DNA of 64,000 bases from the NCBI GenBank assembly GCA_028274465.1, contig CM051455.1:107134942-107198941 (forward strand), in the 5' to 3' direction. Shown in pieces: positions 43,626-54,993 of the stretch. Each line of letters opens with the position of its first letter. Within the stretch, counting starts at the first letter, position 1. Under the pieces are notes generated by a model. That model had not been told where the DNA came from, searched no databases, and saw only the letters and a program-made list of their open reading frames with translations. Position numbers and translations under genes: made by a program. Origin of the DNA: Plantago ovata. Taxonomy: Eukaryota > Streptophyta > Magnoliopsida > Lamiales > Plantaginaceae.

Positions 43626-44491
43626 CTAATCCACCTTCACAGTAGAAGCAATAGTTGGGATGATGCCATCCTCGTTCTTCTCACCCTCAGGATCGGGGAG
43701 GTCCACGTTGCGAGCACTCTTGGTGAACTTGTTCTGACCAGCCTTGCTAGACTTAGGCTCCTCGACACTAGCCTTAGCTTCTTTACTCTTGTTAGAGCGA
43801 GAGCGCTTCTTCGCTCTCTTAGACTCCCCGACCTTAGCTTTGGCTTGATCGGCTTCTTGATGAACCACTTGTAACCCGAGGAGCTGGGAGCGTCCATGAT
43901 GAAGCCTAGGCCTGGTCGCGCGTTGAAATAGTAAAAGTACTTGATCCCGGAGCTCATCGAGACTCGAAACAGTTGGTTGAAATTATGGAAATTCAGCTCG
44001 AGCCCCTTCTTCTTGCAAAAAACGCCGAAGCAAACCAAAGTACCAAAAGCGCTTGGCACTAGTTGCCAATGAGCGATCCCTAGTGTATTGAAGATGTCGC
44101 GGAAAGCCTCGCAGAAAGGCAAGATCCATCCTCGATCTAGGCTCAAGCAGTGCACGACCATATATCCCAGAGGAGCATTGTAGAAAGTCTGGTCATCCTT
44201 TGGAACGAGGATGTCGAACTTACTCTCAGGAAGGGAGTACTTCCATCGTAGCGATCTAATCCACCTTCACAGTAGAAGCAATAGTTGGGATGATGCCATC
44301 CTCGTTCTTCTCACCCTCAGGATCGGGGAGGTCCACGTTGCGAGCACTCTTGGTGAACTTGTTCTGACCAGCCTTGCTAGACTTAGGCTCCTCGACACTA
44401 GCCTTAGCTTCTTTACTCTTGTTAGAGCGAGAGCGCTTCTTCGCTCTCTTAGACTCCCCGACCTTAGCTTTGGCTTGATCGGCTTCTTGAT
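43232..44491. repeat. 630-bp tandem duplication
   Basis: Units 43232-43861 and 43862-44491 differ at only a few bases. The joint at 43858-43861 is TGAT, the first four bases of the LTR that begins at 44488. A second partial copy of the transposon-protein domain (43862-44161, reverse) results. Confidence 0.93.
43626..43868 (-). pseudogene. Lys/Ser-rich upstream part of the transposon-protein ORF
   Basis: KAKVGESKRAKKRSRSNKSKEAKASVEEPKSSKAG, then ARNVDLPDPEGEKNEDGIIPTIASTVKVD. It precedes the domain part on the reverse strand and is repeated at about 44256-44487. Basic, low complexity; presumably the N-terminal region. Confidence 0.4.
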
Positions 44492-45660
44492 GAACGTGTA
44501 TTTTACACTTTCATTCTAGACTTTTTCACCAATTTATCTATCATCTATGTTAATTTAGCTTATATTTTAGTGCATTTTATTAGAATAGTGTCATGTTTCC
44601 CTTTCTTTGCATTTTTTAGGTTTTAGGTAAAAAACGTGTTTTTATGGGCAATTATGTTGAATAGAACGAAGATTCGGTGTTTCGTGGTCATCCGTGGTGT
44701 ATCTAGAAGGTCCCGGACCAGATTTGAGGTCTAGGGGTCGAGTTTCAAGGCTTAAAGGTCACTAGAAGGCAAAATTCGAGTCCAAAAAGGAAATCAAGTC
44801 AAGAAAACGCGTCCACCGCCACTGGAGCTCCCAGGCGGTTCGCCCGGGATGTGGGGCGGTTCGCCCCACGTCTTCCGCACTCCTATATATAGTTTCGCCT
44901 GTTTCTACGTTTTTCATACCTTTTCACATTATTTTGAGATACAAATTCTCCAGAGCCTGTTCTGGGAATTCTTAGCATAGGAGACTCTTTTTCTTATCAA
45001 TTTCGAGGATTAAGCATAGCAATTGGACCTCATCGTTTTATCAATTCTTGCTTGTGAGTTAGCAATTCTTCGGAGATTGACAACCTTCGTTGGTAACATT
45101 GTATCTCACGATTTTTCTACTTTTATTTATTTCTTTCAATATGTTTTCATTCAATCTTGCTTTGATTCTTGTTGATTGCAATTTATCTATGAGTAGCTAA
45201 ATCTATCGTTGGTGATAGTATGTGATTTCTTAGCTAGGGTTCTTGATTATGCATGAGTGGTTGTAACGCGATTTAGACTTGACTTATTGTTTTATTTCTT
45301 TGATCTATCTAAGCCCTCTATCTTCGTAGTGTTGAATTGAACGGAACACATTGGACAATTCATGATCTTAGATTTCTATGCAAACGTTCAAGTACTTCAT
45401 GCATGATTATTAACCTGATGCTTTGAATGATCATACTATCGCTAACTTCCATTATTATTGATAAGAAAATCTGTGCTAAGTCGTTTGTTGAGTTTATAGT
45501 TTAAGTTAAATTAGATAAAGCTAGTTATAGTCCTTAGAGATCGACACTCGAAGTTATTTTACTTCTACACTACGTGCCTTGGTTTTCGTTGTAGTTGTGA
45601 ATTGCCGTTGGCTAAAAACAAATTTATTTGATTAATTGAGTCTGACAATCACGTTCATCC
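44488..45660 (+). repeat. LTR 1 of array (1173 bp)
   Basis: TGATGAACG start, CGTTCATCC end (final A mutated to C). Palindromes 44829-44872 and TATA box CTATATATAG (44883-44892). Primer site TGGCGCCGTAGCCGGGGA at 45664-45681. Confidence 0.92.
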
Positions 45661-45988
45661 AATTGGCGCCGTAGCCGGGGACTATACTCCTTTTTTTTGT
45701 TTAGCTTATTTATATTTTCAGCATTCAATTCCCTACAGAAGAACAACCTCTGGGGGTTTGCTCTCAAAATGTTTTCACTTTCTTACCCTATTTCTTTCCC
45801 CTATCTTTTTCAGTAAATTCATCTAATCTGATCTTGGTACCTTGCGTGCTTGTGCTCTCGAAGTTCTCGGTTACATTGTGTTTGTTTGCACTCTTTGTGT
45901 TTTTCTTTGCAAGTTTTTGTTTTTCTTTTGTGGATGCTGCTCCTTGGTTTCTTGTTTCCTCATGTGCAGAAACTAGTCATATGAAAGG

Positions 45989-46310
45989 ATGAGTCAACTT
46001 CCGTTGCCCCGGTATGTGATGCCTCGAGGGCCTTGCATAACATTGGATGACGATTGCAGGAATTATGACTTTGATCCTTCGTACTACTCCATTCTCTCCA
46101 CGTTTTCAATGGGTGATGATCCAAGAGGGTTCTTAGACACGTACGAGGAAGGTGTGTGGAGGATACCTCGTGAGAATGAGGAGGGGGTCATTTTATCACA
46201 TAAGAAACTTTGTATGAGATGATTTATGGGAGCCTTGAAAGGGTACGCTCGAGGATGGCTCAGAATCCCACCGGAAAAATCGTTGCGCACTTGGGGTGAA
46301 GTAACCAGAA
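45989..46310 (+). pseudogene. short Gag capsid fragment, copy 1
   Basis: ATG 45989, after an acceptor-like CATGTGCAG (45961-45969). MSQLPLPRYVMPRGPC, then SMGDDPRGFLDTYEEGVWRIP, which aligns with DGVGMDPWSFIRSYEEEIERIP of the larger Gag. A stop at 46220-46222 (TGA for AGA) breaks it; WLRIPPEKSLRTWGEV follows in frame. Compared with copy 2 about 80-90 bp are missing near 46310. Confidence 0.75.
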
Positions 46311-46367
46311 ATCGACATTGCTGATGAAGAGGAATGTGGAGAAGAGTCCATTGATGAAGTCTCCTCA

Positions 46368-46817
46368 GTGCTTAGCTTGGATTCCACGTCCTTACTTGCG
46401 GATGTCGAGGTTGTTGGTCAAGAGGAAGTCGTGGAGGAGGTGATAACTGAATCCATTTCTTCACTTGAGTCAGAAGGTGATGGCGTGAGTTGTGTTGAGG
46501 TCGAGGAGCCAATCCCTGAGGATTTTGGTGTCCCTGAATCAATTAGGGCAGATACTCTTGATCTTGACTCCTACGCTCTGGTCCATGCACCCACCTATGA
46601 GTTCCAAAGGTGTTTTGATCCTCTTTTCTCTTTTTATTTTCCAACTGATTCCCTTAGTTATTTTTTAGATTTTGTTTCTATTGGTTTTGTTAATTTTAGT
46701 TTTCAGGGAATCATGGACTTGCTTGAGCAGATACGGAGAAGAGCCAAGGATGGTTCCCAAGATGCGAGGAGTAATGGAACGGATGCACAAGATTCGTTTC
46801 CATTTGATAATGGATAA
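46368..46817 (+). CDS. acidic ORF of unknown function, copy 1
   Basis: Not recognised. Glu/Val/Ser-rich (EVVGQEEVVEEVITESISSLES), then Phe/Ser-rich hydrophobic (FSFYFPTDSLSYFLDFVSIGFVNFSFQ), ending DLLEQIRRRAKDGSQDARSNG. The hydrophobic part may be a small intron: CCAAAG|GTGTTT near 46608 and TAGTTTTCAG|GGAATC near 46706. In copy 2 the donor reads GGAGTT. It is probably the remnant of the acidic Gag tail joined to the 3' region after loss of pol. No clear initiator ATG in context. Confidence 0.4.
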   Translation: MLSLDSTSLLADVEVVGQEEVVEEVITESISSLESEGDGVSCVEVEEPIPEDFGVPESIRADTLDLDSYALVHAPTYEFQRCFDPLFSFYFPTDSLSYFLDFVSIGFVNFSFQGIMDLLEQIRRRAKDGSQDARSNGTDAQDSFPFDNG

Positions 46818-46959
46818 CATTAGTGGTAATGGTTGCATGTAGTTTAGTTTTATCGCTTTCTTGCATTGCATGCATATTTATTTTTCGTGTGTTTTTTGTG
46901 ATAAAATAGGTTTTAAGATGATAATTTTGCGTTTTGGGAGGAAAAAGGCGTCTCCAGGA

Positions 46960-47095
46960 GTCTGGAGATGCCAGGCGAACCGCCCCCCATGTGGGGCGAT
47001 TCGCCTGGCAAGACCAGGCCGCCTGGGATGTTCTGGACGCCCCAGGCGAATCGCCCCCCACCTGGGGCGGTTCGCCCTGGGTGTCTAGAAACCCG
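46960..47095. repeat. GC-palindrome cluster, array copy 1
   Basis: GGCGAACCGCCCCCC, GGCGATTCGCC, GGCGAATCGCC, GGGCGGTTCGCCC, led by a GGCGTCTCCA/TGGAGATGCC hairpin at 46948-46973. Same place and near-identical sequence as 25468-25603 reversed. Confidence 0.87.
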
Positions 47096-47279
47096 GGGGT
47101 CCGGATTTTCATTCGAAAACCCAATTTTCTCTTATTATGCTAAATTATTGATCTTTTTACTTCTTTTATCGCCCGTTTTGGTTTCTCACGAGTTTCCTTG
47201 AGTCATATAGGTTACAGGTACAGTTAGCTCTCACCTTAAATCCACTTTCGACGTTCGGGACGAGCGACGACGTTCAGGT

Positions 47280-48712
47280 TTGGGCGGGGGGGGGGGGTTA
47301 TCACTGGCTATCTCTATACTTGTTTTGCTTATGATAAACTCGTGAAACCCTTTGTTTGCATTTGCAGGTTTACCGCTTTCTTAGTATTTAGTGGCATACA
47401 CTACATTCATCCTAGTATAGTTTTTCATGTTTTTGTGTGGAGTTTATTGCCAAATTTTTTGAAGTTTTTTATTGGGTAGATTAACTAGTTATGACCTTTG
47501 ACCATACGTTTCATCTCTAAGAATTTGTTGGAGGTTTTTCTCGATTGGCTTGTCACATTTATATATGCACTTTGTTAAGCTTGGTAGTCTCGACATCACT
47601 TAGTGGTGTTTTCTCTACTGCGGTTAACGAAGGCCTTTATAATAAGATGATGCATGTTAGAGTCTTGTGGTTGTTTTCCCGTTTAATTATGTACCTAAGA
47701 GGCAACAAGTCTTCACCTTGCTTTGAGATTGCTAAATGCCTAGGAAGGAGGTAGTGTGAGATTGTGAGATTGTGTGATCCTTTGTTTGAAACCTATTCTA
47801 ACGAATAGGTTTGGTGAGGGGGTTATACCGTTATGATGACTTGTTTTTCGATTTTGAGTGTTGTGAGTTTGTTTTCCTTTTTCGTAAAGTTTGTACTCCA
47901 ACCTATTCTTTCGAATAGGTTTGGGGAGGTCGTTTGTGAGTCATTGTAATTTCTTTTTCGTTTTGGTACTGCTGGCTATTTAAAAAAAAAAAAGAAAGAA
48001 AATCGAAAAAACGGGAATAATTCGAGGAAAAAGAAAAAAATCTGGAAAAGAAAAAAAGAAAGAAAAAAAGAGACCCAAAAAAAGCAAAAAAGGGTCCAAA
48101 GAAAGCCAAAAAGCAGTTTAGCAAAGTGTTTGTCTTGTTTTTCAATTCATTTAATGTTCGTAATCGAGTTGTAAATTTTTTTTTTTTTTTTTTTGTTTGA
48201 AGTGTCATCTGTTCTAGACCACCCTCGTCCTGCCATTCAGGAAGTGGTGATTAATTTATGACTTTGCTTGAGATATGGGTAGAATAGGGGAGTGTGAACT
48301 TTTAGGGAACCCTCTTTCGTTTGATGAGAGCCAGTATTGGTTCGACCTCTTTAAGGGAAAGTCTTAACTTGGTGAACAACAGTAAGTCCTCAGTTTCATA
48401 GGCACGGGACAACTATTCGTATTTTAACATGTTTCATTACGTCGTCACTGACTAGGTCCAGGTAGAGAATGTTACGAGAGACTATCTTGGTTATCATAGT
48501 GCATATTTGAATGTGTATGAATCAATTGAGGCATTTTTCAACCAATATCCATGTTATGATTTGTATGGTCATTGTTCATAAGTTTTTGATAGACTCAATA
48601 GATTAGTTCATTTCATTTGGCATGAGACTCCACTTTGTGTGTTGCATTGGTTTTTTGCATTAGAGTCTAGCTTAGTTTCTTGAGGACAAGCAAAGATTTG
48701 GTTTGGGGAGTT
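47280..48712 (+). other. conserved 3' noncoding domain, copy 5
   Basis: G run at 47285-47297, CATCAC/GTGGTG stem 47593-47607, hairpin modules 47789-47820 and 47900-47929, A/G tract 47981-48110, T run 48177-48195, stem-loop 48219-48249, polypurine tract before 48713. Confidence 0.65.
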
Positions 48713-49910
48713 TAATGAACGTGTATTTTACACTTTCATTCGAGTCTTTTTCACCAATTTAACTATCCTCTATGTTAATTTAGCTTATATTTTAGTGCAT
48801 TTTATTAGAATAGTGTCACGTTTCCCTTTCTTTCCATTTTGCAGGTTTTAGGTAAAAAACGTGTTTTTATGGGCAATTATGTTGAACAGAACCAAGATTA
48901 GGTGTTTCGTGGTTATCCGTGGTGTATCTAGAAGGTTCCGGCTGAGATTTGAGGTCTAGGGGTCGAGTTTCAAGGCTTAAAGGTCACTAGAAGGCAAAAT
49001 TCGAGTACAAAAAGGAAATCAAGTCAAGAAAACGCGTCCACCGCCACTGGAGCGCCCGGGATGTGGGGCGGTTCGTCCCCGCTAGGCGGTTCGCCCGGCG
49101 TCTGGGACGGTTCGCCCCACGTCTTCCGCACTCCTATATATAGTATCGCCTGTTTCTACGTTTTTCATACCTTTTCACATTATTTTGAGAGACAAATTCT
49201 CCAGAGCCTGTTCTGGGAATTCTTAGCATAGGAAACTCTTTTTCTTATCAATTTGGAGGATTAAGCATAGCAATTGGACCTCGTTGTTTATCAATTCTTG
49301 CTTGTGAGTTACCAATTCTTCGGAGATTGACAACCTTCGTTGGTAACATTGTATCTCACGATTTTTCTACTTTTATTTATTTCTTTCAACATGTTTTCAT
49401 TCAATCTTGCTTTGATTCATGTTGATTGCAATTTATCTATAAGTAGCTAAATCTATCGTTGGTGATAGTATGTGATTTCTTAGCTAGGGTTCTTGATTAT
49501 GCATGAGTGGTTGTAACGCGATTTAGACTTGACTTATTGCTTTATTTTTTTGATCTATCTAAACCCTCTATCTTCGTAGTGTTGAATTGAACGGAACACT
49601 TTGGACAATTCATGATCTTAAATTTCTATGCAAACGTTCAAGTACTTCATGCATGATTATTAACCTGATGCTTTGAATGATTATACTATCGCTAACTTCC
49701 ATTATTATTGATAAGAAAATCTGTGCTAAGTCGTTTGTTGAGTTTATAGTTTAAGTTAAATTAGATAAAGCTAGTTATAGTCCTTAGAGATCGACACTCA
49801 AGGTTATTTTACTTCTACACTACGTGCCTTGGTTTTTGTTGTAGTTGTGAATCGTCTTTGGCTAAAAACAAATTTATTTGATTAATTGAGACTGACAACC
49901 TCGTTCATCA
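48713..49910 (+). repeat. LTR 2 of array, shared (1198 bp)
   Basis: Starts TAATGAACG (mutated TGATG), ends CGTTCATCA. TGGTTTGGGGAG purine tract to its left, primer site TGGCGCCGTTGCTGGGGA at 49914-49931. Palindromes 49050-49122. Confidence 0.92.
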
Positions 49911-50240
49911 AATTGGCGCCGTTGCTGGGGACTATACTCCTTTTTTCTGTTTAGCTTATTTATATTTTCAGCATTCAATTCCCTATAGAAGAACAGCCTC
50001 TAGGGGTTTGCTCTCAAAATGTTTTCACTTTCTTACCCTATTTCTTTCCCCCTATCTTTTTCATTAAATTCATCTAATCTGATCTTGGTTACCTTGCATG
50101 CTTGTGCTCTCGAAGTTCTCGGTTACATTGTGTTTGTTTGCACTCTTTGTGTTTTTCTTTGCAAGATTTTGTTTTTCTTTTGTGGATGCTGCTCCTTGGT
50201 TTCTTGTTTCCTCATGTGCAGAAACTAGTCATATGAAAGG

Positions 50241-50633
50241 ATGAGTCAACTTCCGTTGCCCCGGTATGTGATGCCTCGAGGGCCTTGCATAACATTGGAT
50301 GACGATTGCAGGAATTATGACTTTGATCCTTCGTACTACTCCATTCTTTCCACGTTTTCAATGGGTGATGATCCAAGAGGGTTCTTAGACACGTACGAGG
50401 AAGGTGTGTGGAGGATACCTCGTGAGAATGAGGAGCGGGTTATTTTTTCACATGAGCAACTTTGTATGAGAGGATTTATGGGAGCCTCGAAAGGTTACGC
50501 TCGAGGATGGCTCAGAATCCCACCCGAAAAATCGTTGCACACTTGGGGTGAAGTAACCAGCAAGTTTTTGGAACATTGGGATAGGGACTCACCTCCCGGG
50601 TCAAGGGCATGGACGTCTCTCTTCAGTAGTTAG
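50241..50633 (+). CDS. short Gag capsid fragment, copy 2
   Basis: 130 codons, ATG 50241. The first 65 residues are identical to copy 1. The rest is open: EERVIFSHEQLCMRGFMGASKGYARGWLRIPPEKSLHTWGEVTSKFLEHWDRD, matching the WIARFEPGSLKTWGQVVEEFLARF stretch of the larger Gag (residues 95-125 of that protein). The usual C-terminal half of capsid is missing, and the ORF ends 10 codons past a Pro/Ser-rich tail. Confidence 0.7.
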   Translation: MSQLPLPRYVMPRGPCITLDDDCRNYDFDPSYYSILSTFSMGDDPRGFLDTYEEGVWRIPRENEERVIFSHEQLCMRGFMGASKGYARGWLRIPPEKSLHTWGEVTSKFLEHWDRDSPPGSRAWTSLFSS

Positions 50634-50708
50634 CCACCAGAAATCGACATTGCTGATGAAGAGTAATGTGGAGAAGAACCCATTGATGAAGTCTCCTCAG
50701 TTCTTAGC

Positions 50709-51149
50709 TTGTATTCCACGTCCTTACTTGCGGATGTCGAGGTTGTTGGTCAAGAGGAAGTCGTGGAGGAGGTGATAACTGAATCCATTTCTTCACTTGA
50801 GTCAGAAGGTGATGGCGTGAGTTGTGTTGAGGTCGAGGAGCCAATTCCTGAGGATTTTGGTGTCCTTGAATCAATTGCGGCAGATACTCTTGATCTTGAC
50901 TCCTACGCTCTGGTCCATGCACCCACCTATGAGTTCCAAAGGAGTTTTGATCCTCTTTTCTCTTTTTATTTTCCATCTGATTCCCTTAGTTATTTTTTAG
51001 ATTTTGTTTCTATTGGTTTTGTTAATTTTAGTTTTCAGGGAATCATGGACTTGCTTGAGCAAATACGGAGAGGAGCCAAGGATGGTTCCCAAGATGCGAG
51101 GAGTAATGGAACGGATGCACAAGATTCGTTTCCATTTGATAATGGATAA
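50709..51149 (+). CDS. acidic ORF of unknown function, copy 2
   Basis: 146 codons, near-identical to 46368-46817 (LLADVEVVGQEEVVEEVITES; NFSFQGIMDLLEQIRRGAKDG). No recognised domain. The initiating codon is uncertain. Confidence 0.4.
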   Translation: MYSTSLLADVEVVGQEEVVEEVITESISSLESEGDGVSCVEVEEPIPEDFGVLESIAADTLDLDSYALVHAPTYEFQRSFDPLFSFYFPSDSLSYFLDFVSIGFVNFSFQGIMDLLEQIRRGAKDGSQDARSNGTDAQDSFPFDNG

Positions 51150-51299
51150 CATTAGTTGTAATGGTTGCATGTTGTTTAGTTTTATCGCTTTCTTGCATTG
51201 CATGCATATTTATTTTTTTTGTATTTTTGGTGATAAAATAGGTTTTAAGATGATAATTTTGCGTTTTGGGAGGAAAAAGGCGTCACCAGGAGTTTGGAG

Positions 51300-51430
51300 A
51301 TGCCAGGCGAACCGCCCCCCATGTGGGGCGATTCGCGGGGGCGGTTCGCCTGGCAAGACGAGGCCGCCTTGGACGTTCTGGACGCCCCAGGCGAATTGCC
51401 CCCCACCTGGGGCGGTTCGCCCCGGGGGTC
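51300..51430. repeat. GC-palindrome cluster, array copy 2
   Basis: As 46960-47095 but with an extra GGGGGCGGTTCGCC unit near 51336-51351 and a 25-base loss near 51425, showing that units are gained and lost between sister copies. Confidence 0.87.
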
Positions 51431-51599
51431 CGGATTTTCATTCGAAAATCCAATTTTCTCCTATTATGCTAAATTATTGATCTTTTTACTTCTTTTATCG
51501 CCCTTTTTGGTTTCTGACGAGTTTCCTTGAGTCATATAGGTTACAGGTACAAGTTAACTCTCACCTTAAATCCACTTTCGACGTTCGGGACAAGCGACG

Positions 51600-52863
51600 A
51601 CGTTCAGGTTTGGGCGGGGGGGGGGGTTATCACTGGCTATCTCTATACTTGTTTTTCTTATGATAAACTCGTGAAACCCTTTGTTTGCATTTGCACGTTT
51701 ACCGCTTTCTTAGTATTTAGTGGCATACACTACATTCATCCTAGTATAGTTTTGCATGTTTTTGTGTGGAGTTTATTGCCAAATTTTTTGAAGTTTTTTA
51801 TTGGGTAGATTAACTAGTTATGACCTTTGACCATACGTTTCATCTCTAAGAATTTGTTGGATGTTTTTCTCGATTGGCTTGTCACATTTATATATGCACT
51901 TTGTTAAGCTTGGTAGTCTCGACATCACTTAGTGGTGTTTTCTCTACTGCGGTTAATGAAGGCCTTTATAATAAGATGATGCATGTTAGAGTCTTGTGGT
52001 TGTTTTCCCGTTTAATTATGTACCTAAGAGGCAACAAGTCTTCACCTTGCTTTGAGATTGCTAAATGCCTAGGAAGGAGGTAGTGTGAGATTGTAAGATT
52101 GTGTGATCCTTTGTTTGAAACCTATTCTAACGAATAGGTTTGGTGAGGGGGTTATACCGTTATGATGACTTGTTTTTCGATTTTGAATGTTGTGAGTTTA
52201 TTTTCCTTTTTCGTAAAGTTTGTGCTACAACCTATTCTTTCGAATAGGTTTGGGGAGGTCGTTTGTGAGTCATTGTAATTTCTTTTTCGTTGTGGTACTG
52301 CTGGCTATTTAAAAAAAGAAAAAGAAAAAAAATCAAAAAAACGGGACAAATTCCAGGAAAAAGAAAAAAATCTGGAAAAGAAAAAAAGAAAGAAAAAAAG
52401 AGACCCAAAAAAAGCAAAAAAGGGTCCAAAGAAAGCCAAAAAGCAGTTTAGCAAAGTGTTTGTCTTGTTTTTCAATTCATTTAATGTTCGTAATCGACCT
52501 CTTTGAGGGAAAGTCTTAACTTGGTGAACAACAGTAAGTCCTCAGTTTCATAGGCACGGAAGAACCATTCGTATTGTAACATGTTTCATTACGTCGTCAC
52601 TGACTAGGTCCAGGTAGAGAATGTTACGAGAGATTATCTTGTTTAACATAGTGCATATGTGAATGTGTATGAGTCAATTGAGGCATTTTTCAACCAATAT
52701 CCATGTTATGATTTGTATGGTCATTGTTCATATGTTTTTGATAGACTCAATAGATTAGTTCATTTCATTTGGCATGAGACTCCACTTTGTGTGTTGCATT
52801 GGTTTTTTGCATTAGAGTCTAGCTTAGTTGCTTGAGGACAAGCAAATGTTCGGTTGGGGAGTT
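51600..52863 (+). other. conserved 3' noncoding domain, copy 6
   Basis: Near-identical to copy 5, but with about 190 bp deleted at 52496, removing the two-tier stem-loop. Hairpin modules at 52120-52151 and 52230-52259, A/G tract 52311-52425. Confidence 0.65.
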
Positions 52864-53310
52864 TGATGAACGTGTATTTTACACTTTCATTCGAGTCTTT
52901 TTCACTAATTTAGCTATCCTCTATGATAATTTAGCTTATACTTTACTGCATTTTATTAGAATAGTGTCCCGTTTCCCTTTCTTTGCATTTTTCAAGTTTT
53001 AGGTAAAAAAAACATGTTTTTATGGGCAATTATGTTGAAGAGAACGAAGATTAGGTGTTTCGTGGTCATCCGTGGTGTATCTAGAAGGTTCTGGACGAGA
53101 TTTGAGGTCTAGGGGTCGAGTTTCAAGGCTTAAAGGTCACTAGAAGGAAAAATTCGAGTACAAAAAGGAAATCAAGTCAAGAAAACGCGTCCACCACCAC
53201 TGGAGCTCCCGGGCGATTCGCCCGGGATATGGGGCGGTTCGCCCCACGCGAGGCGGTTCGCCCGACGTCTGGGGCGGTTCGCCCCACGTCTTCCGCACTC
53301 CTATATATAG
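52864..53310 (+). repeat. LTR 3 of array, cut by copia
   Basis: First 447 bp of an LTR: TGATGAACG to TATA box CTATATATAG (53301-53310). Palindromes 53203-53285. The copia LTR starts at the next base, so the rest must lie beyond the window. Confidence 0.92.
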
Positions 53311-54881
53311 TGTTAGGAAACTTGTAATTTTGATGAGCAATTAACCATGCTAAATTAAGGAAAGTGCAGTAACTAGTACTCTTAAGGTCCATAGGAATTT
53401 AGAATTTTAAGGACATTGTAAAAGAGGAACGTTTGCTGAAGACTTAGAGTAGGTGCTAGATAGGTTGGTTTTACCGCTTATGATGTATCTTGTTTTCTGA
53501 AAAGAAATACAACCTATTGAAGCATTTGCTGATCATGTACTTTGTTTTTACAAACAAACTATTGAAGCATTTAGAACCGCTCAGAAACTTGAAGATTTCG
53601 AAGATTGAAGACTAGAAGATTTCTGAAGACTGGTATCTATAAAGGCACATGTTGCTCAGAAAGTGGAAACGTCAGCAACAGCATTGCATAACTGAAAATC
53701 TATACAACAGAGTAGGTTGTGCTTGCTGAAACTGAGACTGACCACTTGCTGATGGAACATATGTGACCTCTTGCTGAAAGTACTTGTATTTGCGCTCCAA
53801 TGTTACTGTTTGAATTTCATTCAAATAAGCATTAAATGCAAAGCATGCACGCGAAGGACATGAAGACTAGAAGACAAACAAGGACGCTGCTGAAAGTACA
53901 AAAGCAAGATAGTGACATTTTAAGGAACAAAAGCCTTAGAATTTGAAATTCAAACAGCTCCTTATTTCACTATAAGTAGAGGTCATCCGGCAAAGAGTTG
54001 AAGTGTGTCAACAACGTGATCATACTCTCACTTGTGCTTAAACTCATATACTCTTCAATACTCTTACAGCCATTGATCCATTCCAAGACTTAAAGCTTGA
54101 AAAAGCTACTTGTGAAGAAGTAGAATTTACACGACTAAGAAATTAGTTAAGTGTTCTTTCTTTCTTTCGAACAAGAACAAGTCTTGACACCAGAAACAAT
54201 CAAACTTGTTTACTGCAAAGTATTCAAAGTTTTGTTTCTTAGATTACTTGTTGTAACTGAATAAGTTATAATTAAGTTATCTCATCCCAAACCTCTCTAA
54301 CTGAAAATACACCCTTTCAGGCGTGATATTCAGGAGGAACTTAATCGAGCATAGTTTTGCTGATTAAAAGTACCAAGTTTGGTGGAGAACAAGGTTACGT
54401 TCTCTAGTTAGGTTGGAGACGAAGCAAGTGTGCTTTGGTTTCTGTTTGAATCGCTCTAGATAGGTGTTGTAAGGAACCTCAAACTTATCTTAGTGGATTC
54501 AGTCCTAGAAAGGACAAAGTGGATTAGTTGAGAGATTACGCCACTCTCAGATACCACTATAAAAGTGTTTGTGTGATTTACTTACTGTACTTGGTTTTCA
54601 GCAAATCATATCTATCTGTACACAGTCACTCACATCACTTGCTGAAACCTTCATTTACGAAAAAGCACTTATTGTATCAAAGACTTCCGCTCTCTAATTT
54701 GAAGTATCAGCAAACCTAGTTACTGTGAAGTAACTTGCGCTTGCTGAGAAAGTTAAGTATCAGCAAACTCATTACTGAAAAGTAATAAGCACTTGCTGAG
54801 AAAGTTTTTAAACGACGAAAGTTTGAGAAGACTATTCACCCCCCCCCTCCAGTCTTTTCTTGTTGTTTAAAGGGACCAACA
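53311..54881 (+). repeat. copia 5' LTR (1571 bp)
   Basis: TGTTAGGAAAC...GGGACCAACA. The first 341 bp match the 3' LTR at 63660 with only a few differences, so the insertion is comparatively young. Two 53-bp tandem units near the end (54702-54754 and 54755-54806) each hold a hairpin. Confidence 0.94.
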
Positions 54882-54883
54882 AG

Positions 54884-54895
54884 TGGTATCAGAGC
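54884..54895 (+). promoter_or_regulatory. primer-binding site, initiator Met tRNA
   Basis: TGGTATCAGAGC two bases after the LTR. Confidence 0.93.
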
Positions 54896-54993
54896 TGGAG
54901 GTTCTTTAACCTTCAGCACTGAACCTAGATCCCCTTAGGTGCTTTCCGTAAATCACTCTCACTTGATCAGTTTGGTAGTGCTTTGCTGACAGG

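Larger units (their letters stand above)
44488..53310 (+). mobile_element. tandem array of gag-only Athila derivatives (LTR-int-LTR-int-LTR)
   Basis: Three LTRs (44488-45660, 48713-49910, 52864-53310 truncated) separated by two closely similar internal regions of about 3 kb, each with primer site, short gag, acidic ORF, palindrome cluster and 3' domain. The middle LTR has a polypurine tract on its left and a primer site on its right, so it is shared. Such arrays arise by unequal or ectopic recombination between LTRs. No protease, RT or integrase is present. The right LTR is cut by the copia at 53311. Confidence 0.92.

Noticed and set aside
43637..44161. 174-codon ORF as a separate gene
   Set aside because: It is a fusion across the joint of the 630-bp tandem duplication and changes frame relative to the Lys-rich part.
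46960..51430. CRISPR-like array of repeats
   Set aside because: The palindromes are irregularly spaced, vary at the centre, and belong to plant retroelements; no cas genes.
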